Counted from the stretch's first letter, positions 34,059 through 45,678 are shown. The stretch: 64,000 nucleotides of DNA from Diadophis punctatus similis (GCA_023053685.1 JALIGW010000001.1:54991359-55055358), one strand, 5' to 3'. Program-made: numbers and translations. Notes: generated by a model from the sequence alone, not told the origin.

Positions 34059-35100
34059 GTGGACGGCTCCCTACCAAGTCTCCTAGGATTGGACTGGTTC
34101 TCCTCCCTGTGTCTGGAAATCAGTGGCATCAACTCCATCAGTGACTCTGATATCGAGGCCTTAATCTCTGATTTTACAGACGTTTTTGATGGAAACCTGG
34201 GCAGGTATATGGGCACACCCATCTCTTCAATCTTGACACCCAGGTCGCTCCGATCCAAATGAAGCCATGAAGAGTACCATTCGCCTTGTGCTCAAAGGTT
34301 GATGAGCAACTCAACAAGCTCATCAGCCAAGGAATCCTGGAACCTGTCGACCATGCAAAATGGGAGACTCCAATTGTGACCCCTGTGAAGCCGGACAGTT
34401 CTGTCTGCATCTGCGCAGACTATAAATGTACATTAAATAAAGCGCTACAACAAAATGCATACCTGGTGCCCATGGTCCAACATCTGCTGCACTCTCTGGG
34501 TGAGGGTAAACTGGACCTTGCCCAAGCCTACCAACAGTTACCAGTTGACGACGCCATAGCTGAGGCTCAGACGATTGTAACACATTGAGGAGCTTTTAGA
34601 TGTCGCCGGCTGCAATTTGAGGTGAGCGTGGCACCAGGACTTTTCCAGAGCCTGATGGAACGTCTGTTGCAAGGCATCCCAGTATTGGCCCCTATTTCGA
34701 TGACGTCTTAGTGTCAGCGGCCAACAATGCCGAACTCCTCGACCGTCTGCGAGTGGTACCCATTTCTAGGAAGTTGGCCTCAAAGTTAAAAAAGAAAAGT
34801 GCAAGATCGCTGTTCCACAGGTAGAGTTCCTCGGCTACCTTATTGATGCCTCTGGGTTACACCCTACACAGGCAAAGGTCCAAGCTATCCAGGAAGCTCC
34901 CACACCCAAGAACAAGACCGAACTCCAGGCGTTCTTGGGACTCATAAATTTTTACAGCATTTTCTTGCCACACAAAGCTTCCATAGCTGAGCCTCTCCAT
35001 TGCTTGCTCAACAAGGAGATGTCTTGGTCCTGGGGCCGAAAAGAAGCTGCTTCCTTCTCCGCTGTCAAGGAGCTACTATCTTCAAACAGTGTCCTGTTTG
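34059..35100 (+). pseudogene. Gypsy pol fragment (protease/RT region)
   Basis: 34059-34262 gives a linker (DGSLPSLLGLDWFSSLCLEI). 34286-34588 gives reverse transcriptase fingers (LNKLISQGILEPVDHAKWET, VCICADYKCTLNKALQ, KLDLAQAYQQLPVDD). Another frame near 34687-34710 gives a decayed FDDVLVS-type active site. 34935 onward gives LINFYSIFLPHKASIAEPLH, leading to the start of RNase H. The order is correct but the frames are broken. Confidence 0.85.
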
Positions 35101-35183
35101 TATTGAATATAATAGCAGTATTGAATAAAGAGCTGTTAGAAATCACTCTAGCCTCACCTCCATTCTTCGCCCAGAACTTAACA

Positions 35184-36600
35184 GTATGAATTTAAGACAC
35201 TAGGACCAAATCAAGAGTCTTAAAAGATATAATTTTATTTTATGGATTTAATCCTGGAGTCCTTTACTGTGATCTTCAACAAATTCCAGATTACAGGGAT
35301 ATGCCAAAGGATTAAATAACATTCTGATCTTCAAAAAGGGTAAAAAAGAGAAAGGTAAGTTGTTCAGCTTGTCATCATTCCTGGAGTCAGAAGGCCAGAT
35401 CGTCTGAAGCCTAGAACCTGGAAGCCATAACTGGAAGCTCTGCCCAGAAGAATATACAGCAAGGAATGAATAGTATTGTAGGACGAAGTAAAGGCACACA
35501 AATACTGAGGTGTTTGTAATCAGATACTCTAATTACAAGAACCAGTGGGCTCTGGGTTGAAGAGGGAACCAGTGAACAGCCATGCACTATAAAAAAAAGA
35601 ATGAGAATAGTATGGAAGGCTCAGAACAGCCTGAACAATACTTTTTTAGTCTAGGATCATGGGATTAGATAGAAATAGGGAACATTTGCCAGAAGACCAG
35701 TAATCCAGGTGTGAAACAACAAAGGCATATACCAATGAAGCTGCTGTATCATCTGTCATAAATTCAAAGATCTTATAAAATTTCATCAAATTAAAATTAG
35801 GGACTATTGCTATAATATCAGTGATTGGCCACAGAATCAGATGATCATCTATCAAAATCTGAGGCTGGAACAAGGAAATAGGGGCAAGCTAGTCTGGAAG
35901 ATGATTAGAGACATACTACAAGGATGGGAAAAATGAGCAAGCCAAAATGATTATCTCAGTCATATTCATTTTTAATTTTAGGTGATGGGAGGACCCTCCA
36001 GACAAAATACTAATTAAACTTTCATTTATGATTGAACACACAATGTCATCAAGGGCTACAAATGATTTATAGACTTGGAATAACAATGAGACCCCAATCC
36101 CTGAATCAGAACATTCAAGGGAAGGGTATAAAAATACTCAGGACTGCTCTTTGAGGCTATTATAAAGGGAAATTTCTGTAAGGAATACTAATACTGTATA
36201 TTAATATGTTTAGTATTAAAAAAATAGTAAGAATACAAAAAAGATTTTAATCAGTCAAATGCACACTGAAACTTGTGTGTTTTATGGGTGGGGAGAGTGA
36301 ACAGACTGTCACCTAGACAGCAGTATCAAGAGTATTAGTGGTTTCAATTGTTAGATATATTTAGCTGGGAGGAAAAGAGGTTATAAAGAGACACTATACC
36401 TTTCTTCAAAGGGATGCCTTGTAGAAAATTAGCAGAATTGATAAGAATTGTTTTAGAAAATTGGTCAAAAAATAATGGGTTTAGATTAGAAGTAGATTTG
36501 ATTCCACATCAGGGCCATCTCATAAGATGGTGGCTTTTCTGTTTTTGGAAATGCACAAACAGAGTCTAGATGGTCTTCTGTTGGTCGTATTGCACTAATG
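35184..36600 (-). other. Intron; L2-like relic at about 35500-36110
   Basis: 35500-36110 resembles minus-strand L2 sequence (CCAGTGAACAGCCATGC and AGTAATCCAGGTGTGAAACA). The remainder is unassigned. Confidence 0.4.
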
Positions 36601-37716
36601 CTGTGGTGGTGAACCTATGGCACGCGTGCCAGAGGTGGCACTCAGAGCCCTCTCTGTGGGCATGTGTACTGTCGCCCCAGCCCAGCTCCATCCTGTTTCT
36701 CCGTCGCATTTCTCCCCGTCGTTTTCAGGAAACAAAAATTTGTGGGACTAAAAAAATAGTTCCCTCAATCAATTCCAACTTCTCGCAAAAGAAAAAGATA
36801 TCACGAAGTTAGAATTGAAATTTAGCGTTCTTCACAATGGGGGAGACGGGGTCCCCTCCTCCTGGAGCCCATTACGATGTGGAGCTGCAATGCAACCCTG
36901 CGTCGGCGTGGACTCGCTCTCGCCTCCCGGATGTCAGTGGCTTTTCCTGCAGAGCCGCCGGTGTTGGGAGGCCCCACCTCCCCACTGGCCAGCTGGTCTT
37001 CGGAGCGCTGCTCCTGGGCTCGTTGGCCTCCGGACCACCCAGCACCAGTTCAGGGGTTCCTTCCCCTCCAGGGGGGAAGAGATGGTGGAAAGAGAGGGAA
37101 AGAGGGAGAGAGGGGGGAGGAAAGAGGGAGAGAGGGGGGAGGGAAAGAGGGAGAGAGAGGAAGAGGGAGAGGGAAAGGGGGAAAGAGAGGGAGGGAAAGA
37201 GAAAAACAGGCAGAGAGAGAGGGAGGGAAAGAAAGAGAGAAAGGGGGAGAGCGGAAGAGAGAGGGAGGGAAAGAGACACAGAGAGGGGGAAAGAGAGAGA
37301 GAGAGAGAAACAGAGACAGAGAGAGGGGGAGGGAAAGAGGGGGAAAGAGGGGAGGAAAGAGAAAGAGGGAAAGAGGGAAGGAAAGAGAGAGGGGGAAAGA
37401 GGGAGAGGGAGGGAAAGAGAAAGGTGGGAGAGAGAAAGAGGGGAACGAGGAGGGAAAGAGAAATGATATTACAAAAGTTTTTCTTTTTTATTGTTGCTAA
37501 ATGTAATATTTCAAAAGCAGAGAAAAAAATGAAGGGTTATAAAAGTGCATTTATCACGTTTTTCTTCGAACAATTAGCTGAACTCTGCCTTATCATTATT
37601 TTAGATAGTAAAACCTCAGTATTCAGGTTAAATTGCCATGTTGGCACTTTGCGATAAATGAGTGGGCTTTGGGTTGCCGTTTGGGCACTCGGTCTCTAAA
37701 AGGTTCGCCATCACTG
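36601..37716. mobile_element. Non-autonomous hAT, OposCharlie-like, with purine-rich tract
   Basis: The left end CTGTGGTGGTGAACCTATGG is a decayed terminal repeat and the right end GGTTCGCCATCACTG is intact. The perfect octamer CACTAATG flanks both (36593-36600 and 37717-37724). The element keeps more hAT-like AT-rich sequence near its right end (TTTGGGCACTCGGTCTCTAA) than the two short siblings. Its centre (37080-37465) is almost pure purine on this strand. Confidence 0.9.
37080..37465. repeat. Purine-rich GGGAGA/GGAAAGA tract
   Basis: About 385 bp of G/A-only or nearly G/A-only sequence in irregular GGGAGAGA, GGAAAGAG and GAGAGAGA units. The charged open frames across it are artefacts. Confidence 0.95.
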
Positions 37717-37923
37717 CACTAATGGATTCCTGCACTGAGCAAGGACTTAACAGAGTGGTTGATTTCCAAGGTTTCTTCCAAATCTGACCTTCTTTGAGTC
37801 TATAATTTCAAGGAGAAGTCTGTCAAAAATTCAAAACAATCTTATGTAAAGAAAGATCAACAAAAGCTCAGATTTCAAACATTTTATGAAAAGTATTCTG
37901 ATGTAACTTTTTCATATTTGAAG

Positions 37924-38114
37924 GCTTGCCAGAAAATACTATTTTACCCATTATGAAGAAATCATTGATGGATTTTAAGGAATCCTTGCCTATAATCATA
38001 TCTTTAAGGAATCCTAGTCTTCAACGAAGGCATTGGGAAACAATACAGAATATTGTTGGAGAGTCAATTTCTTGGGATAAAAGACTTACTCTGGAGAAGA
38101 TCCTGGAACACAAT
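37924..38114 (+). CDS. Dynein heavy chain exon H (linker, DHC_N2)
   Basis: 191-nt exon, in phase 1, out phase 0, donor GTAATT. It carries the linker signature LPIIISLRNPSLQRRHWETI (the L.NP.L..RHW pattern of dynein heavy chain N-terminal region 2), then ISWDKRLTLEKILEHN. The linker is the mechanical element that swings over the AAA ring. Confidence 0.96.
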
Positions 38115-38414
38115 GTAATTTTATGATTTATAATTTAGAAATACCACTTCTAAAAGCATAGATATATTTTTGTTATTTGGCACACATCCTATTTTTGTAG
38201 TCTGAAGTTAACACTTAGATTTTCCATTTAATATACATTTTCTCCATGTTTTATTAATTTTCATCAATTTGAGTTTTGGGTGAATTCAAAAACCCATTTT
38301 TGAAGGAAGTAATGCATGATGACCTTGTACATGGGGAATATGTGTTTCTTAAATTAGGCTTCTATAAATTTTTGGATCCTATGCATAATCTCAAATAGGT
38401 CTTAAGGGATTTCC

Positions 38415-38555
38415 AGGTATATATATATATAATTATATAATATATATAATATAATTATATATAATATATATAATTATAATATATATAATATATATATAAT
38501 TATATATATAATATAAATTATATATATAAATTATATATATAATTTAATTTATATG
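38415..38555. repeat. AT-rich simple repeat
   Basis: Irregular (AT)n/ATAATTATATAT sequence of about 140 bp with internal inverted symmetry. The rest of intron 38115-38661 has no recognised element. Confidence 0.9.
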
Positions 38556-38661
38556 CTTCCCATCTAACTGTCAAGCGACTCTTGTTGTTATGTTCATATC
38601 TCCACGCATTACAAAGCATCTTTTTGCCTATGAATTAAGAGTGTGCACAGTTCCTCTAGAG

Positions 38662-40409
38662 CAGTGGTTCTCAACCTTTCTAATGCCGCGACCCCTTAAT
38701 ACAGTTCCTCATGTTGTGGTGACCCCCAACCATAAAATTATTTTCGTTGCTACTTCATAACTGTAATTTTGCTACTGTTATGAATCGTAATGTGCAAGTG
38801 GCATTTGCTTTTTGATTATTCCGCTTGAATCTCTCTCTGTCTGTTTGACAGCTATCACTACAAATGCCACTGGAAGAGATTTCAGACAGAAGGAGGCCCA
38901 AACAGAGACTAGGCAAACCCATTAATGTTAACTGCTCCCAGAAGGAAGGCGTGAAAGGGGAGAAGATGGATCCACAGTCAGTGCTTTAATGCACTCATAA
39001 ATGAGAAAAGGACGTAGCGTTTCTTCCCTCAAGCCTATCCCTTCCTGCTGATCCCTTCCTACACATGAAGGAATAATTAACACCCCCCCAGTATAGTATC
39101 TCTTCTATGGGTGGTTAAGGGATCTATTTACATAAGCACATGCGCAGTAACTACCCCAGTGCTCTTCAACCCACTCCTCATATAGAGAGTCTGCACGACA
39201 ACCAGCCTTCAACCTCGCTCCTGTGTTTCTTGAAATTGTGTATTTTTAAAAAGATTTCAGGGAGAAATGGAGTGAGCCATTTGCATTCTTCTCCCGGGAT
39301 TCAGTTGGATGAATGGGCTTGTAAGCCCTGCCCCTTCGGGAGAAAATGGGTGTTTCCCCCCACATCTCCGAGTCAAGAAAAAAAAGAGCCCGATCCCAGG
39401 CTCTGCTTTCACCCGGCACCTTAGTTGCTTGCCTAAAGCTACCTATCCGGTCCGAAGTAGCGGCACAGCCATCCCAGCTCAGCTTTTGTCACACCACCTG
39501 AAGCCGTTCGGTCGCGAAGCCTCCAAAGGCAAAAATGGGGGGACGGGGTGTTTCGACTTGCCCTCCCCTCCTTTTTCCTGGATGAAGGAAAGAGTGCTGG
39601 CGGCGGCGGCGGTGCTCCTTCTCTTCTCCTAACACCATTGTTGCTACCAGCGGCCGCTGGCTTGAGTAGTGGAGCGGGCTGCTTGCCTCCCTTCCCTTCC
39701 TGCTGTGGCTGCGTTGCTCTCGCTCTCTCGCTCTGGAAGCGGAGCCAGACGAAGGTTCCTCCCTGCGCGAGATGCCTCTCAGCCGCGCGCTCCTCGGCGT
39801 GGCCACCGCCACCACCGCCAACACTCTCTTTCCTTCACCCGGGAAAAAGGAGGGGAGGACAAGTCAAAACACCCCGTCCCCCCATTTTCGCCTTTGAAGG
39901 CTTCGTGAAGGAGCGGCTTCGGGTGGGGTGACGAAAGCCGAGCTGGGATGGCTGCGCTGCTGCTTCATACCAGAGAGGTTGCTCGCTCAGGAAGCGGAGC
40001 CAGACAAAGCGAATGCCTCTCAGCCGCGCGCTCCCTCGGCGCCACTGCAGCCACCGCAAGCATCGGCGAGCCCCTCCGCCGGCCGGGATTTTTCCTCTCC
40101 CCGCAGTCAGCGCTCACTTCCGGCACACAGGCCTCACCTGCTTCACTGCGCCTCCCTCCTCCTCCTCCTCCTCCTCCTCTTGCACGCCGCTGCAGGAGGG
40201 AGAGCAGCCAGCTCCTACCTAGCTGCATTCAAACGAAGCCCTGTCGCACCCACCGCCGGCTTCTCTCCCTCCACCAAAAAGACTGTTTCTTAGCCATGGG
40301 CCAAGCTCTAGGGAAGAAGAAAGCGCTTCTGGGCATGGTCTTAGGCGACCCCTGTGAAACGGTCATTTGACCCCCAAAGGGGTCGCGACCCCCAGGTTGA
40401 GAACTGCTG
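38662..40409. mobile_element. SPIN-like hAT with 1.5-kb GC-rich cargo
   Basis: Termini CAGTGGTTCTCAACCTTTCT and GGTTGAGAACTGCTG with a perfect 8-bp duplication CTCTAGAG (38654-38661 and 40410-40417). The first about 150 bp (including GTGACCCCCAACCATAAAAT and ACTGTAATTTTGCTACTGTT) and the last about 70 bp (GACCCCCAAAGGGGTCGCGA) match the SPIN hAT family as I remember it, which is known for horizontal transfer among tetrapods. Between them, about 38815-40335 is unrelated sequence, GC/CpG-rich from about 39300, with internal inverted and direct repeats. No transposase is seen. Confidence 0.9.
39467..39953. repeat. Inverted repeat with arms of about 130 bp inside the SPIN-like element
   Basis: Arm 39467-39596 and arm 39822-39953 are imperfect reverse complements. 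Matching strings include AGCCATCCCAGCTC with GAGCTGGGATGGCT, and GGGGGGACGGGGTGTTT with AAACACCCCGTCCCCCC apart from a base. A segment of the loop (39735-39799) is repeated directly at 39989-40042. Confidence 0.9.
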
Positions 40410-40610
40410 CTCTAGAGAACATGGCAATGACAAAGTAAGCAATGATCATGTACATATTTTTTACAAGACATGATTTATGTGTATAATGGATGGTTCTGCG
40501 TTTTCACATTTTTCTGAAAATTCACATTTGCTGAATGTGCATCTTAATTATTTATATCATTTGTTTTCTTTACCAGCATACATTAGTAAATCTCCTATTT
40601 CTTTCTTTAG
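40410..40610. other. Intron, no recognised element
   Basis: Unique-looking AT-rich sequence ending in CTTTCTTTAG. Confidence 0.5.
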
Positions 40611-40856
40611 ATGTTTCAGTATAGAAAAGATATTAATGAAATATCCATAAGAGCTTCCAAAGAAACAACTCTTGAAGTAATGTTCAAAAAAATCATTGGC
40701 CTTTGGCAGAAAACTGATTTCCATTTATGTCCCTATTACACTGAAACATCTAGTACTTGTATTATTTCATCTGTGGAAGATGTAACTACTCTGTTAGAAG
40801 AGTCTATGATGACAATCTCAACCATTAAAAGTTCTTGTTTTGTTGAACCAATTAAG
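40611..40856 (+). CDS. Dynein heavy chain exon I (linker)
   Basis: 246-nt (82-codon) exon, phase 0 on both sides, donor GTAATC. It encodes MFQYRKDINEISIRASKETT and continues through FKKIIGLWQKTDFHLCPYYT and VEDVTTLLEESMMTISTIKS. The I...A..E..LE..L..I...W pattern is characteristic of the dynein linker. Confidence 0.96.
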
Positions 40857-41140
40857 GTAATCTTTCTTTCAGGATGTTGTGAAATAATTTGAATATTGAG
40901 ATGTTGGTTCCCATTTGGAATGTCTGAGAAAAAATCAGAAATAACTTATTTTTAAAAAATCAGTATAGTTTAAAATTTTGTGCTTTGCCTACAATAGTGG
41001 CTAGTGAATATTTTAAATTATCAAATTTAAATTATCAAATTTAAAATATTAAAAAATGTGTCCTGCCTCCCCATTTCTACTTAAAGAGCAGATTGTTTGC
41101 CTGCCTCAGATGATAATTAATCTGCTTTTTTTTTTGGTAG

Positions 41141-41262
41141 AATCTTGTTTATGCTTGGGATCATAAGTTAAACCTCATTTCCTGTACTCTGGAGGAATGG
41201 TTAACTTGTCAGAGACACTGGATTTATCTGGAGCCAATCTTTCAGGCTCCAGAAATAAAAAG
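41141..41262 (+). CDS. Dynein heavy chain exon J (linker)
   Basis: 122-nt exon after a long T tract, phase 0 in, phase 2 out, donor GTATGC. It encodes NLVYAWDHKLNLISCTLEEW and LTCQRHWIYLEPIFQAPEIK. EEW..CQR.W.YLEPIF is among the most conserved strings of the linker. Confidence 0.97.
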
Positions 41263-43097
41263 GTATGCTTAAGTGCTTTACTAATTAAATGTTAATATTA
41301 TAACCCAAATAAAATACAAATTGAATAAATATTAAAATATTAAACATTAGCTGTAGATCACCAGTTTTCATTTCTGTGCTGCAAAAAGTCCACATATGTG
41401 TTGCATGATCAGTGAGTCACAGATAAATGACAGGAAATGCTGCACAACCACACAGCCAGAACTCGTCTTCAATGACATCACCAGGGATGGACTGCCTCCA
41501 TTTCTTCTTCTTAGTCCAATAACCTATGACATCATGGGAGTTCCAGAAGTCCCTATGAGAATTGTGACTGCTCAAGTTAGCATTTTCTTAGTATGCTGTG
41601 TGATGAAAACACTTAAAAGCCACTGCTGCATATTGTTGTGCTGTAGGCAATGCTTTGGAATGCAATAAATTACATTACTAGCGTTTCTTTGTTTAATATA
41701 ATTTATATAGTTGTTCATTTCCCCAAAGTATTCTTGGTGATGTATAAAGATTAAAATAAAAGGAATCATAATATAATTTATAAAACAATATAACAAAACA
41801 CTCCCGCGGAGGCATAAACTAATCTGCATTTTTGTTAAATGCTGTTTTCTGATATGTGTAGTCATGTAAAATAATTTCATGAAAATAAATTGAACATATT
41901 ACACTGTGTACTTGACAGATGAAAAGATGTTTACTATACTAACAATGTGCAAATCATTTTGAATTCAAAGCAGTTCTGTTCAAAATAGGCTATTTTGACC
42001 TTATTGGAATAGTGTAAAATTCAGTAATCTTCAGGTGAAGTTGGAATATCCCATTTTGACCTTGAAACAGCTGCTTTGTGTTTAAAATAGTTTGCACACT
42101 GTTAATATGCATCAGTATATATTTCTGTAATAATGATTCTGAATTTTAAAAAGGCATTTAAACAATACATAAATGAGCAGTGTTTTATACATAAACTACC
42201 TCTAGTAGCATATACTGTACTTCTTATATCTTTAACTTGGCCAATAATCAATGTTTTCTGGAGAAATTAGGGGGTTACTTTAAACATTAAAATAATTTAA
42301 ATATAAAAATAAATAAGGGATCTTGGTGGTCATGAATATTTTTGTGGAAGTGGGGACATGCTCACTCCTACGTTTGCTGAACTACTTGTAATGGACCAGA
42401 CCATGCATAGAATCCAGATGCTGAGTCCCTCCTTCAATGCCCTTTGAGCATACAGCAATAAGTTCTTGCAAAATCCACTTTTGAGCACCATCCAAGGCAA
42501 ATAAGAAAGGATCAAAGGACCCTTAGCAAATATGAGTTTCCCTTTTTTCCGGAGCAGCTTTTCCTAAGGAATATCCCCTTCATTCCTAGTGCTCAGGATC
42601 TATGCCTGAGCATTGTGCTGCTGCTACTTCTTGCAGGAGGAGTATGCATGTGCACATGTTTCTGCATATATGGAAAAGTGTTATGCACAAAACACAGACA
42701 CTTGTTTATCTCTTAGCTTTATTTCTAGATCAGGAATTCCAGGATATTTTTAAATGACAGGTTCTATAGACTGAAAAGTTTGAAAATTCTGTTCTTATGT
42801 AATTACCCATGCTAGATATTGTTTGATTACTTTTATAAATAATTTTGTATTCTTTTTATTTCAGATGTGATATTGCATGCATGTTACTATTGCTGGGTTT
42901 CTTTCTTTCTTTCTAAGTTACTTTTGGCTATGGAAAATTAGGATAAAATTTTGCTTCTTTGTCTAAGCATATGGCTTAACATATTAATACATTTTTTTTC
43001 TAAATCTAAATTTGGGGGATTAGATTTTTTTTACTACTGGTATGCGTTTATGTGTATGTATCATATACATATTCATATATATATGATTTAATAACAG
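41263..43097. other. Intron, no recognised element
   Basis: 1.8 kb of AT-rich sequence. I recognise no repeat family or exon. Confidence 0.45.
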
Positions 43098-43269
43098 ACA
43101 ACTTCCAGAAGAAGCCAATCTCTTTTCTGTAGTTGATAACAAATGGAAAGAAATCATGACATTTGCAGCAGAGACTCCAAATGTTCTTAAGGCAACTACA
43201 ACAAGTGGAATTTCTGAAATACTGCAGAGCAACAATGCATCACTAGAAAAAATACAGAAGGCTCTTGAG
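43098..43269 (+). CDS. Dynein heavy chain exon K (linker)
   Basis: 172-nt exon, phase 2 in, phase 0 out, donor GTAAGT. It encodes (R)QLPEEANLFSVVDNKWKEIM and LQSNNASLEKIQKALE. F..VD..W..IM and the L..IQK.LE ending are conserved linker positions. Confidence 0.96.
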
Positions 43270-43632
43270 GTAAGTCAAAGAATCTCTATTGTCTGGCAAG
43301 GAATCATGAACCACAATGAATAACATTTTGTAAACAGGAAAAGGCAGGAAGCATAGACTAGCATCTGTACCTTACACGTAGCATTCTGTTGTTGTAAGAA
43401 CTATAGTTTTATTCCTCTTGCAAAGAGAAATGGGTAGGAACTGGGATGCACTTTTAAGACTGTGGCCTCTACAAAAATTACATAGCTGCACTGTCTTTTT
43501 TTAACTAAAAACTGCACTTAAGTGGTTCTGATAAAATTGAAGCCAGTGAAAAACAAGTTCATTATAGAGCTTATAATTTTAATTCACTTTATTATTTTTA
43601 ATTTAAAAATCTACTTTCTAATTTTCTGTCAG

Positions 43633-43737
43633 GAGTATCTTGAAGTTAAACGTACAATTTTCCCAAGATTTTATTTTCTCAGCAATGCGGAACTCCTTGA
43701 AATAGTAGCTGAAAGTAAAAGTCCTGATGTTGTACAG
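43633..43737 (+). CDS. Dynein heavy chain exon L (linker)
   Basis: 105-nt exon, phase 0 both sides. It encodes [20 protein letters not shown] and [15 protein letters not shown], the hallmark YLE.KR..FPRF.FLSN.ELLEI linker string. Confidence 0.98.
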
Positions 43738-43928
43738 GTAATATTCAATATCAGATATATAAACTGTCAGTTTAGCCATTTTAATGCAATCATGTATTTT
43801 TTAATATGCTAATTACTATTAGATTTTATTGTCTTTCTAATATTTTAACTTGTGAACAAATAATTTTTATCATTACTTTCTAATTCATCCATCAAATAAA
43901 TAATATTTGCCTCATTTCTGTGTTACAG

Positions 43929-44047
43929 CCTCATCTTATGAAATGTTTTTCAAATGTGAGGAAGTTATATATACGGCCGCAACATCAGACACCTCCAGTG
44001 ATTTTAATGATCAAATCTGCTGAAGGAGAGATTCTTCTAATACCAAA
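43929..44047 (+). CDS. Dynein heavy chain exon M (linker)
   Basis: 119-nt exon after GTTACAG, phase 0 in, phase 2 out. It encodes PHLMKCFSNVRKLYIRPQHQ and the continuation to EILLIPK, with the conserved PHL.KCF.N...L motif. The donor GTACAA is weaker than usual. Confidence 0.95.
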
Positions 44048-44192
44048 GTACAATATGCTGTTACTTTAAATTAATAAAATATAAGTCAAATGCAGTAAGG
44101 AAATGTTATCACAGACATGCAAGCATTTTTTCAATTTTACAGTATATTTTTGATTCCAAGAAAAAGAATTAATAATACGCCAGTGTTATAAT

Positions 44193-44351
44193 CAGTGGTG
44201 GGTTGCTCCTATTTCGGCCTGGTTCTAAGAACTGATAGCGCCGGCAGTGGGAGGCTCCGCCCGCCCGGGACGCTTCTGCGCATGCACAGTAGTGTTGCGC
44301 GAGCACACGCACGTGCGAACCGGTAGTAAAGGGTTTTAGAACCCACTAGTG
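44193..44351. mobile_element. Short hAT element, CAGTGGTGGGTT family (1)
   Basis: 159 bp with termini CAGTGGTGGGTTGCTCC and AACCCACTAGTG. Flanking octamers GTTATAAT and GCTATAAT match at 7 of 8. The body is GC-rich and includes TGCGCATGCACA. Confidence 0.88.
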
Positions 44352-44584
44352 GCTATAATAACATGTAAAGAAGAGTATATTATACAATACTAAATTTGTT
44401 ATAAATGAGTGATATGGATAGGAACTATTTAAGATCATTCAATTAAATAACAAACTTCTGTTTATGTATTGTAAACCACTTAATGACTTGCAGAGTTTCT
44501 TGAGAATAACTCAGTGCTTATGAAGGCCAATAGTAAAGAACCAACAACTGTGATTTCACATTGTTGTGAACAGATAATAACAGT

Positions 44585-44830
44585 AAATTTAATTTATATA
44601 CCACCCAACTCCCTGCAATTCTGGGCAATTTACAATTGTTAAAACATTTAAAAACAAAGAACTATAAAAAAGCACAAGATGAAAGAATAATGATGGCAAA
44701 AAAAAAAAAGACCTGAGTGAACAGCCAGATTTTTAAGACACTTTCAGCAAGGCCCTTTGAAATACCAATAGGGTGGAAGCTCTTCAAATTTTGTGGGGGA
44801 ATATCATTCCAAAGGGCCAATAACTTTTAA
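44585..44830. mobile_element. Ancient dispersed repeat
   Basis: Contains GTGAACAGCCAGATTTTTAA and TCATTCCAAAGGGCCAATAA, similar in order to 26460-26600. The family was not identified. Confidence 0.45.
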
Positions 44831-44982
44831 AAAATGAAGTAGGTAGAAAAGGGTACTATATAAAGGAAGGGAAAAAAATCTTGCATGCAGAAGAATCTCA
44901 CATGCTTCCATCATAAACAATTAACAACTTTCAAGCATTTTAAGCTTTAATTCTCATGCACAGTGCCACACTCATAACTCCT

Positions 44983-45053
44983 TCCTTCCTTCCTTCCTTC
45001 CTTCCTTCCTTCCTTCCTTCCTTCCTTCCTTCCTTCCTTCCTTCCTTCCTTCC
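44983..45053. repeat. (CCTT)n microsatellite, about 70 bp
   Basis: Near-perfect TTCC tetranucleotide repeat. The rest of this intron (to 45603) holds nothing that I recognise. Confidence 0.97.
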
Positions 45054-45603
45054 CCCACTTCCCTTAACACATTTGCATTTATCTTCCTGCTCAGAACACA
45101 GAGAAGACATGAGGGAAGAAAAAATGATAAAAGAGGGAAAGAGTGCTTGCTTTTACATGCCGTGTGTGCTAAACTTTGATGGTGAATCTCCAACCATGCA
45201 GATAGTGTTCCTCACAAAGCTGGGGAAAATAATCTCCTGATGAAATTTATATAGTCATCCATCTCAAGTACATGATACAACACTAAAAAATACTAAATAT
45301 TAAAATAGAACAACAAATAAAGACATAGCAGTCAGATAATCATATAAAACCCTCAATATAGCTAAAAAATGACTCTGTTCCACAATCCCTCAGGCTTGGA
45401 CACAAGTCTGCAAACTGTTATTTGTTCTTGAAAAATTTATTTAGTTTCAGGACAAAATAAAGTTGTATCCCCAAAATATATTTTTGTTTTCAAATGGTTG
45501 ATACTGGCCATTGGAAAGTGTATTTTTACTAATATAGAGAAATATGAAACATTAAAATGTGTCTTAATTCCTAAAAACTGAATTTTAAAATTCTGTTTCA
45601 TAG

Positions 45604-45678
45604 AGGTGTTCGTATTAGAGGTTCTGTCGAACAATGGCTTAAAAATGTTGAGAATACTATGTGCAATATGGTAAGAAA
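45604..45678 (+). CDS. Dynein heavy chain exon N (linker)
   Basis: 75-nt exon, phase 2 in and out. It encodes (K)GVRIRGSVEQWLKNVENTMC and NMVR, matching the G.VE.WL...E..M...L linker pattern. Two overlapping donors exist (GTAAGA at 45671 and GTAAGT at 45679); the second keeps phase with exon O and is chosen. Confidence 0.9.

Larger units (their letters stand above)
32473..35183 (+). mobile_element. Ty3/gypsy LTR retrotransposon, internally deleted
   Basis: A 5' LTR (32473-32695), gag, partial pol and a truncated 3' LTR (about 35116-35183) are flanked by a perfect 5-bp target duplication GTATG (32468-32472 and 35184-35188). The pol part contains reverse transcriptase segments in several frames. 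RNase H is incomplete and integrase is absent: the frame is cut where it joins the LTR remnant. Multiple stops and frameshifts make it inactive. Confidence 0.92.

Noticed and set aside
36815..37657. Open frames of 200-280 codons rich in Arg, Glu and Gly
   Set aside because: Produced by the purine-only tract inside a transposon; low complexity with no domain.
39140..40370. CpG-rich block as a promoter or first exon of a host gene
   Set aside because: It lies wholly within a SPIN-like element bounded by an 8-bp duplication and has internal repeats. It could still have promoter activity, but I see no gene.
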